From assembly GCF_003853415.1 (NCBI RefSeq), contig NZ_QTPP01000051.1, positions 1 to 56,043 of the forward strand: a DNA stretch of 56,043 nt. The letters run 5' to 3'. Origin of the DNA: Burkholderia sp. Bp9142 (GTDB lineage Bacteria > Pseudomonadota > Gammaproteobacteria > Burkholderiales > Burkholderiaceae). Below the pieces are notes generated by a model. That model saw only the letters and a list, made by a program, of their open reading frames with translations, had not been told where the DNA came from and searched no databases. The translations under genes and the position numbers were made by a program. This document shows positions 29,440 to 37,963 of this stretch, in pieces. Each line of letters begins with the position of its first letter. Positions within the stretch are counted from its first letter, which is position 1.

Positions 29440-29907
29440 TTGAAACACAACGGTCCCGTCCCGATTCTCTGGGCAGCGTTCGCCGCGGCGGTCGGCTCGA
29501 CCGTCATCGAGCTGCTGCTCTGGCCGATCGTCGGCGAGGATGCGATCCACAACCTGCTTCGCGACGCACGCCTCACTGCCGCCATCGTGATGGGGCAGTC
29601 CGTGCTCGGCCCGTCCGCGGGGTTCGATCCGGCGATCATGGGCGTGGCGACGCTGGTGCATGCCGCGCTGTCGCTCGCCTATGCGGCCGTGCTGGCGATG
29701 GTGGTCCGCCACCTGTCGGCCGGCGCCGCGCTGCTCGCCGGCGGCGCGTTCGGACTCGTTCTCTACGGCATCAACCTGCACGCGTTCACCGCGATCTTTC
29801 CGTGGTTCGTTCCGGTGCGCGGCGCGATCACGCTGCTCGCCCATCTGGTCTTCGGGGTGACCGCGGCGGGCGTCTACTGCATCGTCCGGCGCCCGCCGCG
29901 AGCATGA
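29440..29907 (+). CDS. Small four-helix membrane protein
   Basis: A 155-residue hydrophobic protein with about four membrane segments (FAAAVGSTVIELLLWPIVG, then ATLVHAALSLAYAAVLAMVV, then AALLAGGAFGLVLYGINLHAF, then ITLLAHLVFGVTAAGVYCIV). It starts with TTG, supported by GGAGGG at 29431-29436 just upstream. Similar short Burkholderia proteins have been labelled sodium:proline symporter, but it is far too short to be one. The function is unknown. Confidence 0.65.
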   Translation: MKHNGPVPILWAAFAAAVGSTVIELLLWPIVGEDAIHNLLRDARLTAAIVMGQSVLGPSAGFDPAIMGVATLVHAALSLAYAAVLAMVVRHLSAGAALLAGGAFGLVLYGINLHAFTAIFPWFVPVRGAITLLAHLVFGVTAAGVYCIVRRPPRA

Positions 29908-30062
29908 TCGCCGGCGGTTGCCGCGTCGCGCTTGCGCATCACGACCCCTGGAATAATCCGGCGTGCCCTGTCGTTTAATGGTCGGGTGACCCTATACGAA
30001 GCCGGGCGCCGTCCGTGACGCCAAGGGTCGAGTGGCCGGGGGCAATCATGCAGGAGCCGATC

Positions 30063-30536
30063 ATGTACAACTTGTTTCGGTTCGGGATGGGCATCGTCTG
30101 TCTCGGGTGTTCGGTATGCGTCCTGGCGCAAACGTACGACGACTCGTCGGAAGACGGCGCTCGCTGCCGTGCGGTCGTCGCGCAAGCGGAAATCGACGGC
30201 ACGGAACAGCAGATCGTCGGGCGGGCGTGCCGGCAGAGCGACGGCACCTGGCAGATGGTGTCAAGCCCGGACGGCAGCATCGTGTGGTATCCGGATACCG
30301 CCTATCCGTACACCGACCCGTGGTACTGGGGGCCGGCGGTGTTCGTCGGCACGGGCGTGAGTTTCGTCTTCATCGACCGCTTCCATCATCGCCATCACTT
30401 CGACCACTTCGGTCATTTCGGTCACTTCGACGGGGGGATGCGCGGCCGAGTCGGCGTTCCGATGGGGGCGGGCTTTCATCGTGGCCCGGCCTTCGTCGGC
30501 GGCGGCCACGGATTCGGCGGCATGCGGCGGCATTGA
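30063..30536 (+). CDS. Exported protein with His/Phe-rich tail
   Basis: A 157-residue protein. An N-terminal hydrophobic segment ending VCVLAQ is a plausible signal peptide. A middle domain has two Cys (RCRAVV and GRACRQSDGTWQMV), resembling short surface-antigen-type modules. The tail holds DRFHHRHHFDHFGHFGHFDG and then a Gly-rich part, which suggests metal binding. ATG 30063 is chosen because AGGAG (30052-30056) lies six bases before it; an upstream ATG at 30048 lacks such a site. Confidence 0.6.
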   Translation: MYNLFRFGMGIVCLGCSVCVLAQTYDDSSEDGARCRAVVAQAEIDGTEQQIVGRACRQSDGTWQMVSSPDGSIVWYPDTAYPYTDPWYWGPAVFVGTGVSFVFIDRFHHRHHFDHFGHFGHFDGGMRGRVGVPMGAGFHRGPAFVGGGHGFGGMRRH

Positions 30537-30691
30537 GCCGCCGTATGTTCGCGTTCAGACCAGCATGCTTGCGGCGTAGTGCTGCTGGCTGGTATGAACC
30601 GGCCTTTGGCGCATACCCTTGCGACGTTGCCTGAATGTCGCATGGCGGCGAATCACAATCCGGTCAGCGGCTCCACCGTCGAGACCTTTCG

Positions 30692-31999
30692 CTAGGTGGC
30701 ATGACTGGGCGAAACCGTGGCGGCGCGCGCGGGTACCAGGCGTACCAGGAGAAGCATCCCCATCAACAGCAGGCTCGCCACCACCGAGAGGGCGACATAC
30801 GGCGTGCCATAGCGGCTTGTGAGCATGCCCATCAGTCCCGAGCCGAACGCGCCGCCGAGCGATCCCAGCGCGCTGATCATTGCGATGCCGGCCGGCGCGC
30901 TACGCTTGTCGAGCTGCGCGGACGGAATCGTCCAGAACAGGATCGGCACCGTGAACATGGATAGCTGAGCAATGCCAACCAGCACGACAGTGGCACGGAT
31001 ATCGCCTGCCGCGATCCGTAGCAGCAACAGGCACAGCGCGGTGGCAAGGAAGCAACCGGCCAGATGCCAGCGTCGCTCCAGGCAGCGATCGGAACTGTAC
31101 GCGATCAGCACGTTGCCAACCATGGTGAATGCGGAGATCAAGCCAGACAGCGAGCCGATGGTTGCAATACTGGAGACGCCGGCCGCCTTCAGGATGGTGG
31201 GCGTCCAGAACGTGACGGTGCTCAGGCCCAGATGAACGCTGAAGTAGACGACGGTCAATCCGATCACGCGCCTGTCGAACAGGATCGAAAGCAACGTTGC
31301 CCGGCCCGCTGGAACCACCGCCTTGTCGTGCGTGGCCTGGAGATCGCGCGCGAGCATTTCTCGTTCTGTATTGGAAAGCCAGGTCACGCCTTCAGGACGA
31401 TCGCTCAACAGGAATGGCGCGAGTACCCCAAGTGCAATTGCCGGCAGGCCCTCGAGCAGGAACAGCCACTGCCATCCGCGGAGCCCCCAGCTGCCTTGCA
31501 TCTGGTTCATGATCCAGCCCGATAGCGGGCCGCCGGTGATACCGGCGATTGGCACGGCGAGCAGAAGGATGCTGTTGATGCGCGCACGCACGGCATCGGG
31601 GAACCAGTACGAGAGATACAACATCAAGCCTGGAAAAAATCCGGCCTCTGCCGCCCCCAGCAGGAAGCGCACGAAGTAAAGCGACGCTGCGCCGCTCACG
31701 AACATCTGCGCAACCGTACACAAACCCCACAGCACCATGATCCGCAGCAGCGTCCGCTTCGCGCCAATGCGTGCGAGCAACAGATTGCTAGGCAGCTCGA
31801 ACGCGGCATAGCTCACGTAGAACACGCCCGTCGCGACACCAAAGACAGTCTCGCTCAAACCGAGGTCCGTCAGGAACTGCAGCTTGGCGAAGCTGATGTT
31901 CACCCGGTCGACGAAGTTCAGGACGTAACACAGAAACAGGAACGGCAAGATGCGCAGCGCGATCTTTTGGTAGAGCCGTGAGGACCGAAACAGGGACAT
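30692..31999 (-). CDS. MFS transporter, anion:cation symporter (ACS) type
   Basis: A 435-residue permease of the ACS family (hexuronate, phthalate and aromatic-acid transporters). It has twelve predicted segments, the N-terminal RILPFLFLCYVLNFVDRVNI with its conserved Asp-Arg, FVSYAAFELPSNLLLARIGAK-type segment 2, and LLGAAEAGFFPGLMLYLSYW in segment 4, all diagnostic. ATG 31999 is preferred over ATG 32005 because GAGGA lies six bases before the former and touches the latter. A palindrome shared with the catabolic operon promoter lies 248 bases upstream. I infer that it imports the operon's substrate. Base composition is slightly less G+C-rich than neighbours. Confidence 0.85.
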   Translation of the reverse strand: MSLFRSSRLYQKIALRILPFLFLCYVLNFVDRVNISFAKLQFLTDLGLSETVFGVATGVFYVSYAAFELPSNLLLARIGAKRTLLRIMVLWGLCTVAQMFVSGAASLYFVRFLLGAAEAGFFPGLMLYLSYWFPDAVRARINSILLLAVPIAGITGGPLSGWIMNQMQGSWGLRGWQWLFLLEGLPAIALGVLAPFLLSDRPEGVTWLSNTEREMLARDLQATHDKAVVPAGRATLLSILFDRRVIGLTVVYFSVHLGLSTVTFWTPTILKAAGVSSIATIGSLSGLISAFTMVGNVLIAYSSDRCLERRWHLAGCFLATALCLLLLRIAAGDIRATVVLVGIAQLSMFTVPILFWTIPSAQLDKRSAPAGIAMISALGSLGGAFGSGLMGMLTSRYGTPYVALSVVASLLLMGMLLLVRLVPARAATVSPSHAT

Positions 32000-32685
32000 T
32001 GACATTCCTCTTCGTCGGGGCTGGATAACGACTCGATCCTTGCCGTGCGCGCGCCAGTTGGCACAGTGAGCGGATCTCGGGGCACACATCCGTCAGAGTC
32101 GTCGACCGCAACGGCGGACGCTGGCACGACGGAAATGGTCTATTGGACCGACGCACACAAACCCGTACGGTTTGCTGCCATCACGCTTGATCCTGCGGCA
32201 AATTCTAGGTCGACGACGAGGCATCATGCTCTCGGTGTTTTCCACTAAATCCCGTAATTTGGAATTTATCGTAAGTAATTTGGCCAAATATTTAGACGAA
32301 ATATAGTGAAAATTCCGCCATGAGGAATGGTTGTGTAATGGAGTTGCAAGGCGCGCCATCGCGCGACGGCGCGTCGTCTGACGGTAGACGGCGCCCGGAT
32401 GCAGGATCGCGGCGCAACTGCGATCTGCCATGTTTGATTGGTTCGGGAAGCAGCCTGCCTCGCGCACGACGCGGCGGGCCGCCTGCAATGAGCGCCTTCG
32501 TTCGCGAGTACGCCGTCCAGGTCTCGCGAGTCGCGGCCGAGCAGCACCTCGAAACGCATGACGCGCACGAGCGGTATGCCAGCGAGGGCTCGGTCACTGG
32601 CGCCGCACTCGTGCTCGAGTGCCTGCGCACCGTGCAGGTGCGCCAGGGGCACCTGCGGCGAAGACGCCTGACACACGATGCCCGG
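32000..32685. other. Intergenic region upstream of the MFS gene, no gene seen
   Basis: No convincing gene. Its 32190-32335 part is A+T-rich and holds the operator-like palindrome (32247-32267) and a perfect palindrome ATTTGGCCAAAT (32277-32288). Frames in 32340-32690 do not resemble a known protein, although the segment may be eroded coding DNA adjoining the arsB remnant. Confidence 0.45.
32247..32267. promoter_or_regulatory. Operator-like palindrome upstream of MFS gene
   Basis: AATCCC-GTAATTT-GGAATT (32248-32266), one mismatch from the perfect palindrome in the promoter at 35447-35467; the half AAATCCCGTAA is identical in both. Probably bound by the same regulator, perhaps the IclR protein at 44638-45366. 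Confidence 0.55.
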
Positions 32686-32961
32686 AGTCAGGCGTTTCTG
32701 TTCTTGCCCGCCGGACTGATCGCGAGTTCGACGATCGGTGCCGCGCAAAGCCCGCACGCGGCGATCGACGCGATGCTCATCGGCGTCGACCTGGGCCCGA
32801 ATCTGCCCGTCACCGGATCGCTCGCAACGATTCCGTGGCTCGCCGCGATCCGGCGCGAAGGGTAGCGGATCGGCTTCGGGGAATTTCTCGCAGTCGGTGC
32901 ATGCGTGATGTTGCCGGCCTTGCTGCTCGCGCTGGCTGCGCGGCTCGCGCTCGTCGCCTGA
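32686..32961 (+). pseudogene. Remnant of an arsB-type arsenite efflux gene (C-terminal end only)
   Basis: One frame reads LPAGLIASSTIGAAQSPHA, then LIGVDLGPNLPVTGSLATI and PWLAAIRREG, then TAG at 32863-32865, then in the same frame RIGFGEFLAVGACVMLPALL and a hydrophobic end to TGA 32959-32961. This is the C-terminal signature of ArsB-type arsenical pumps (NLPAGL ... IGVDLGPNLSVTGSLATILWL ... LRREG). About 90 of roughly 420 residues remain and an internal stop interrupts them, so it is non-functional. No other ars gene is seen. It marks deletion or rearrangement between the MFS and TonB-receptor genes. Confidence 0.75.
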
Positions 32962-32999
32962 CGCGTGACGCATGACCCACGTCAGGCGACCGATTCGAC

Positions 33000-35105
33000 C
33001 TAGAACGAATAGGCCAGCGACGCGAACAGGCTGCGCGGCGCGCCCGGCGTGACCCACAGGCTGTTGTACGAGCTGACGTAGGTCGTGCGGTTGAACAGGT
33101 TGTTCAGGACGACTGACGCACGCAGGTGCTTGTCGACCTGCACATAGCCGTTGAGCTGCACGGTCGCGTAGGCGGGCAGCGCGAAGCCGTCCTGCGTGTT
33201 CGCGGTGTTGCCGGCGCGGCGGCCGACGTAGATCACGCCCGTGCCGACACCGGCCTTGTCCGCGAACGGCAGCGCCGTTTCGTACATCAGCAGCGCACTG
33301 CCGCTCAGGCGCGGTATGTCGACGAGCCGCGCGCCGGGCGTCAGCACCGTATCGCGCGTGACTTCGGCGTCGACGTACGCGAGGTTGACGATACCGCGCA
33401 GGCCGTGGCCCAGGTCGCCGTTCCATTCGAATTCGACGCCGCGGCTACGCACTTCGCCGGCCGCGCGCGAAAAGCCGGCATTCGCCGGATCGGCGGTCAG
33501 CACGTTGCGCTTGTTGACGTGGAACGCCGCGATGGTGGCGAGCCAGCGCGTGCCGGCCCATTTCGCGCCGGCTTCATAGCCATGCCCCTTCTCCGGGTCG
33601 AACGCGCGGCCGTCGGCATCGGCGCCGTTGTTCGGCCGGAACGAGTACGCCGTGTTCGCATACAGCGACAGCGCGGGGCTCATTTCGTACACGACGCCGA
33701 GGCGCGGGCTCACCGCCGTCTGCAGCTGGCTGGTCGTCACGCCTTTCAGGCGATTCTCGACCGACTGGTGGAAGCGATCCCAGCGCAGCCCGGCGAGGAC
33801 TTTCCAGTGCGGCCCGAACGCCAGCGTGTCCTGCGCGTAGAGGCCTTGCCCGTCGTCGCGCTCGAGCAGGTTGGTCGCGGTGCGCGGCGCGGGCGCCGGC
33901 TGGCCGTAGACCGGAGCGAAGATGTCGATCGCGTACGGCGCGGCGGCGGTCGGCGTCGAGCGCGCAACGAACTGGTCGTAGTTGAAGCGATACGCATCGA
34001 CGCCCATCACGAGCGTGTGGCCGATGCCGCCGGTGCGGAACTTGCCGGTCGTCTCGAGCCGGCCTTGCAGGTCGTTCGAGTGAAACGCGACCTGCCGATA
34101 GCGGCGCCACAGCGTGCGGCCGTCCGGCTGCAGCGCGAACGCTTCGGACGAGCGTCCGGACAGGTCGGTGTCGCGCTGAGCGAAGCCGGCGTTGATCGAC
34201 CAGCGGGCATCGATGCGATGCTCGAGCGTGAACTGGTGGCCCGTGTTGCGCACGTCGTAGTCGCCGTCGCGCGGCTCGCCGAGGAAGCGCGATGCCGGAA
34301 TCGCGCCGAGCTGGCCGTTGACCGCCACCACGCCGCGATCGAGCGGCGCGCGCTGGCGCACGCTCTCGAACTCGTAGTGGAGCGTCGTGTCCGCGCCGAT
34401 GTCCCACGTGAACGAGGGGGCGAACAGGTAGCGTTTGCTCGACACCGTATCGCGGAAACTGCCGTTGTTCTCGTTCATCGCGACGAAGCGGTATGCGAGC
34501 GATTTCGTGACGGGCCCGGTCGAATCGAGCGTCTGGCGCAACGCGCCGTAGCTGCCGGCCGACACGCCGACGGTGTTCGAGCGCGCGAACTGCGGCTGTT
34601 TCGTCGTGTAGCTGATGAGCCCGCCCGGATCGCCGCGGCCGTACAGCGCGGACGCGGGCCCCTTGAGCACTTCCATGCGCTCGAGGTTGGCGGTGTCGCG
34701 CGGGACGCTGATCCCGCGATTCCACGAGAAGCCGTTGACGAGGTAGTCGGTGCCCGATGTGTTGCCGTCACCGGCGAAGCCGCGCACCGCGTAGTTGTCC
34801 CAGAGGCCGCCGAAGTTGTTCTGCCGCGCGACGCCGGCGACCCAGTCGTACAGGTCTTCGCCGCGCGTCGCGGCGACGGTCTGGGCCAGTTTCGCGTCGA
34901 CGCTGCTGACCGCGAACGGGATCTCCATCACGTCTGTCTCGGTGCGTGTCGCGCTCGTCGATTCGGGCGCGCGAAACGGGGCGCTCGCGCGTTGCCCCGA
35001 GACCTCGATGGCGGGCAGCGACAACTCCTGCGCATCGGCGGCGCTCAGGCCGGCCGTGCCGACGACGATGGCCATCGGTGCGGCCGCCCAGTTCTTCCTG
35101 CTCAT
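33000..35105 (-). CDS. TonB-dependent outer-membrane receptor, siderophore-receptor type
   Basis: A 701-residue outer-membrane transporter. A signal peptide (APMAIVVGTAGLSAADAQ) is followed by the plug domain (EIPFAVSSVDAKLAQ ... YAVRGFAGDGNTSGTDYLVNG ... LERMEVLKGPASALYGRGDP) and a beta-barrel ending in SLFASLAYSF with C-terminal Phe. By family it would import ferric siderophores. ATG 35105 is chosen because it gives the signal peptide and has AAGGGA upstream. No siderophore biosynthesis or ferric-reductase gene is near. It sits between the MFS gene and the catabolic operon and has operator-like half-sites upstream, so its ligand may be the operon's substrate instead of a siderophore (inference). 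Confidence 0.88.
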   Translation of the reverse strand: MSRKNWAAAPMAIVVGTAGLSAADAQELSLPAIEVSGQRASAPFRAPESTSATRTETDVMEIPFAVSSVDAKLAQTVAATRGEDLYDWVAGVARQNNFGGLWDNYAVRGFAGDGNTSGTDYLVNGFSWNRGISVPRDTANLERMEVLKGPASALYGRGDPGGLISYTTKQPQFARSNTVGVSAGSYGALRQTLDSTGPVTKSLAYRFVAMNENNGSFRDTVSSKRYLFAPSFTWDIGADTTLHYEFESVRQRAPLDRGVVAVNGQLGAIPASRFLGEPRDGDYDVRNTGHQFTLEHRIDARWSINAGFAQRDTDLSGRSSEAFALQPDGRTLWRRYRQVAFHSNDLQGRLETTGKFRTGGIGHTLVMGVDAYRFNYDQFVARSTPTAAAPYAIDIFAPVYGQPAPAPRTATNLLERDDGQGLYAQDTLAFGPHWKVLAGLRWDRFHQSVENRLKGVTTSQLQTAVSPRLGVVYEMSPALSLYANTAYSFRPNNGADADGRAFDPEKGHGYEAGAKWAGTRWLATIAAFHVNKRNVLTADPANAGFSRAAGEVRSRGVEFEWNGDLGHGLRGIVNLAYVDAEVTRDTVLTPGARLVDIPRLSGSALLMYETALPFADKAGVGTGVIYVGRRAGNTANTQDGFALPAYATVQLNGYVQVDKHLRASVVLNNLFNRTTYVSSYNSLWVTPGAPRSLFASLAYSF

Positions 35106-35505
35106 ACCCCGTCCCTTGATGTGGTTGGCGTTCGGGCACGGCGGACCGTCTCGCGCCGGCATTTGTGTTCCAAACAGTACATTCGCGCCGAAATTTAATG
35201 GAAATGAGAGGCATTTGCAATCGTAAGTTGATGGCCCGCGTGCAATACGAAGCGCCCGGCAACGGCGCGGCGGTCGCCGGCGCTTGTTCGACCGTCCTGA
35301 TCATCAAATTCCGAATGGCGGGAATCTGGTTAAGCATGGATGACGCGTGGCGAACTGGAGATTGGTGGTTTTTCCCGTAAATTCCCGGAATTGATGGGGT
35401 AAACGTGGACCGCGCCGGGGCGGTGTCGGCGTCTTTGTTGTTTGACAAATCCCGTAACTCGGGATTAAAGTAAAAACCATCTCATTCAAACCGTCGAGCT
35501 GCCGC
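35106..35505. promoter_or_regulatory. Divergent control region, TonB receptor/catabolic operon
   Basis: This 400-bp gap holds no gene. Besides the palindrome at 35447-35467 it contains related degenerate sites: AAATTCCG-N6-GGGAAT (35306-35325) and a TTCCCGTAAATTCCCGGAA stretch (35372-35390) with the perfect palindrome AATTCC-C-GGAATT (35380-35392). Several sites between two divergent genes suggest joint control. Confidence 0.5.
35442..35470 (+). promoter_or_regulatory. Operon promoter with operator in the -35/-10 spacer
   Basis: TTGACA (35442-35447), exactly 17 bases, TTAAAG (35465-35470). The spacer is filled by AATCCCG-TAACT-CGGGATT (35448-35466), a perfect inverted repeat with 7-bp arms. 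A protein bound here would block RNA polymerase, so repression is likely. The operon's first start codon is 36 bases downstream. Confidence 0.65.
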
Positions 35506-37086
35506 ATGAACATCCCACAGTTGGAGATCGATACCGGAACACGAAGCGGAGCGAGCGTCGTGCTCGAGACGGCGCGTGATGCGGGCGTCGACGTCTGTTT
35601 TGCCAATCCCGGCACCACCGAGATGCCGTTCGTCGGCGCGCTCGACACCGTGGCGGGTGTGCGCTCGATCCTCGGCCTGTTCGAGGGGGGCTGCACCGGC
35701 GCCGCGGACGGCTATGGCCGCATGGCCGGCAAGCCGGCGATGACGCTGCTGCATCTCGGGCCGGGGCACGCAAACGGCATCGCCAACCTGCACAACGCGC
35801 GCCGCGCCCGCACGCCGATCCTGAACATCGTCGGCGATCACACGCGCGACCATCTGAAGTACGACGCACCGCTCACGTCGGACATCGAGTCGCTCGCCCG
35901 CCCCGTGTCGGTGTGGTACCGCAGCGTCGCGCGCGACACGGATCTCGCGACGGATACGGCCGATGCGATCTCGGCCGCGACGGGCGCGCAGCGCGGCGTC
36001 GCGACGCTCGTGCTGCCGGTCGATCTCCAGTCGGCCCAGATGCGCGATGCGGCGTCGCCCGCCGTCGTTCGCCCGGCCGAGGTGTCGTTCGACCCTGCGC
36101 AGGTCGAGCGGGTCGCGGATCTGCTGCTCAGCGGCCATCGCGCCGTGCTGCTGATGGGCGGTCGCGCGCTGTCGGCCCGCGGGCAGCGCGCGGCGGCGCG
36201 CATCGCGGCGGCGACCGGCGCGACCTGCTTCAGCGAAACCTTTCCGGCGCGCGCCGAGCGCGGCGGCGGCCTGCCGGACATCGACCGCCTGCCTTACTTC
36301 CCCGAGCCGGCGCTGGCCGCGCTGGCCTGCCGGCGCGTGGTGCTGGCGGGCGCGCTCGCGCCCGTCACCTACTTCGGCTACGAAGGCATTCCGGGCGAGC
36401 TCGCGCGGCCTGAGGACATCGTGACGCTGGCCGCGCCGGGCGACGCGGCCGACGACGCGCTCGACGCGCTGGCGGACCGCATTGGCGCGCCAGGGAACGC
36501 CGACGGCGTGCCAGTCGAGCGCTGGCAAGTGGAAGAGGTGCCGCTGACCCCGCAGGCCGTCGGCCGCGTGCTGGCGAATGCCTTGCCCGACGACGCGATC
36601 GTGTCGATCGAGGGCGGCACGTGCGGCTATCCGTTCGTGACCGCGTCGGCACGCGCACGTCGCCACACGATCCTCACGAATACGGGCGGCGCGATCGGCC
36701 AGGGTTTGCCGGTGGCGCTCGGCGCCGCCGTCGCGTGCCCGGAACGCCGCGTGTTCGCGCTGCAGTCCGACGGCAGCGCGCAGTACACGATCCAGGCGCT
36801 GTGGACGATGGCGCGCGAGCGTTTGCCGATCGTGATGCTGATCGCGTCGAACCGGCGCTACGGCATCCTGCAGACCGAACTCGCGCGCAGCGGCTTGCCG
36901 GCCGACACGCCGCACGCCAGCCGCCTGACGCTGCTGGACGATCCGCCGATCGACTGGCTCGCGCTGTCGCGCGGCTACGGCGTGCCGGCCGAGAGTGCGA
37001 GCACGGCGCAAGCGCTGATACAGGCGCTCGACGACGCGCTCGCGCACACCGACGGGCCGAGGCTCATCGAAATGTGCCTGTCCTGA
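35506..37086 (+). CDS. Thiamine-diphosphate enzyme of acetolactate synthase/benzoylformate decarboxylase type
   Basis: A 526-residue ThDP-dependent enzyme. It has the three usual domains: N-terminal pyrimidine domain with catalytic Glu60 (LGLFEGGCTGAADGYGR), a central domain, and a C-terminal ThDP domain with (S)DG at 421-423 and Asn449 (RRYGIL follows), the metal/diphosphate motif. Annotation pipelines call such proteins acetolactate synthase large subunit, but no small subunit is adjacent and the gene heads a catabolic operon. A decarboxylase or carboligase acting on a 2-oxo acid, supplying an aldehyde to the dehydrogenase at the operon's end, is more likely (inference). First gene after the spacer-operator promoter. 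Confidence 0.8.
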   Translation: MNIPQLEIDTGTRSGASVVLETARDAGVDVCFANPGTTEMPFVGALDTVAGVRSILGLFEGGCTGAADGYGRMAGKPAMTLLHLGPGHANGIANLHNARRARTPILNIVGDHTRDHLKYDAPLTSDIESLARPVSVWYRSVARDTDLATDTADAISAATGAQRGVATLVLPVDLQSAQMRDAASPAVVRPAEVSFDPAQVERVADLLLSGHRAVLLMGGRALSARGQRAAARIAAATGATCFSETFPARAERGGGLPDIDRLPYFPEPALAALACRRVVLAGALAPVTYFGYEGIPGELARPEDIVTLAAPGDAADDALDALADRIGAPGNADGVPVERWQVEEVPLTPQAVGRVLANALPDDAIVSIEGGTCGYPFVTASARARRHTILTNTGGAIGQGLPVALGAAVACPERRVFALQSDGSAQYTIQALWTMARERLPIVMLIASNRRYGILQTELARSGLPADTPHASRLTLLDDPPIDWLALSRGYGVPAESASTAQALIQALDDALAHTDGPRLIEMCLS

Positions 37087-37135
37087 TCGCGCGATTCGCA
37101 TTCCCCTTCAATCCCGACTCTCACCTTTCATCGCT

Positions 37136-37948
37136 ATGGATCTGCAACTCCACGGAAAAGCCGCGTTCATCACCGGCGGCAGCATGGGCATCGGCAAGGC
37201 CGTCGCGCTCGAGCTGGCCCGCGAAGGCGTCAACGTCACGATCGCCGCGCGACGCATGGCACACCTCGAAGCGGCCGCCGCCGAGATTCGCGCGGAACTC
37301 GCGCCGCTGGGCGACACGGCGGGTGCCATCCTGCCCGTCACGGTGGACACGACCGACATGGCGTCCGTCGAAACGGCGATGGCCGCGAGCGTCGAGCGCT
37401 TCGGCCGGCTGGACATCCTGCTGAACGGCGCCGCGCATCCGGGCGGCCTGGTGCGGGCGGAACTGGAAAACGCCGACCCGCAGGGGCTGCTCCAGGACAT
37501 CGACATCAAGGTGGTCGGCTACCTGCGTTGCGCGAAGGCGGCCGCACCCTACATGCGGCGCAACGGCTTCGGCCGGATCGTCAATATCGGCGGCCTGACG
37601 GGCCGCGGCAGCAAGCAGCTGTCCGGCATGCGCAACGTGGCGATCGTGCACCTGACCAAGACGCTGTCCGACCAGCTCGGCCCGTTCGGCATCACGGTCA
37701 ACACGATTCACCCCGGCGTCGTCGAGACGCCGCACATCCACGAACTCTACGAGAAAGAGGCGCAGAAGCAGGGGCTCACGGCCGCGGAGGTCGAGGCGAA
37801 CTACGTCAAGGTCACGCCGATCCGGCGCGTGCTGCAGCCCGAGGAAATGGGGTGGATCGTCGCGTTTCTCGCGTCGCCGAAATCCGGCTCGATCACCGGC
37901 GAGTCGATCGGCTGCGACGGCGGGCTCACACGCGGCATTTTTCTCTGA
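37136..37948 (+). CDS. Short-chain dehydrogenase/reductase family protein lacking YxxxK
   Basis: A 270-residue Rossmann-fold protein. The cofactor motif TGGSMGIG (13-20) and the NAAH-like NGAAHPGG region are intact, and the C-terminus SGSITGESIGCDGGLTRG is typical. The catalytic site is not: where Tyr-x3-Lys is expected the sequence is S163-GMR-N167, and Gly153 stands near the usual catalytic Ser. It may be a non-redox or differently working SDR, or a binding protein. It lies 49 bases after the ThDP gene and 15 bases before the propeller gene, in the operon. Confidence 0.82.
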   Translation: MDLQLHGKAAFITGGSMGIGKAVALELAREGVNVTIAARRMAHLEAAAAEIRAELAPLGDTAGAILPVTVDTTDMASVETAMAASVERFGRLDILLNGAAHPGGLVRAELENADPQGLLQDIDIKVVGYLRCAKAAAPYMRRNGFGRIVNIGGLTGRGSKQLSGMRNVAIVHLTKTLSDQLGPFGITVNTIHPGVVETPHIHELYEKEAQKQGLTAAEVEANYVKVTPIRRVLQPEEMGWIVAFLASPKSGSITGESIGCDGGLTRGIFL

Positions 37949-37963
37949 CACAAGGAGCATTTC

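Noticed and set aside
33126..35198. Rightward frame of 690 codons opposite the TonB receptor
   Set aside because: Arg/Val/Glu-rich shadow with no recognisable domain; the leftward receptor is unambiguous.
35506..37086. Naming the ThDP gene ilvB (acetolactate synthase for branched-chain synthesis)
   Set aside because: No ilvN-type small subunit or ilvC is adjacent and the context is catabolic; the specific name would overstate the evidence.
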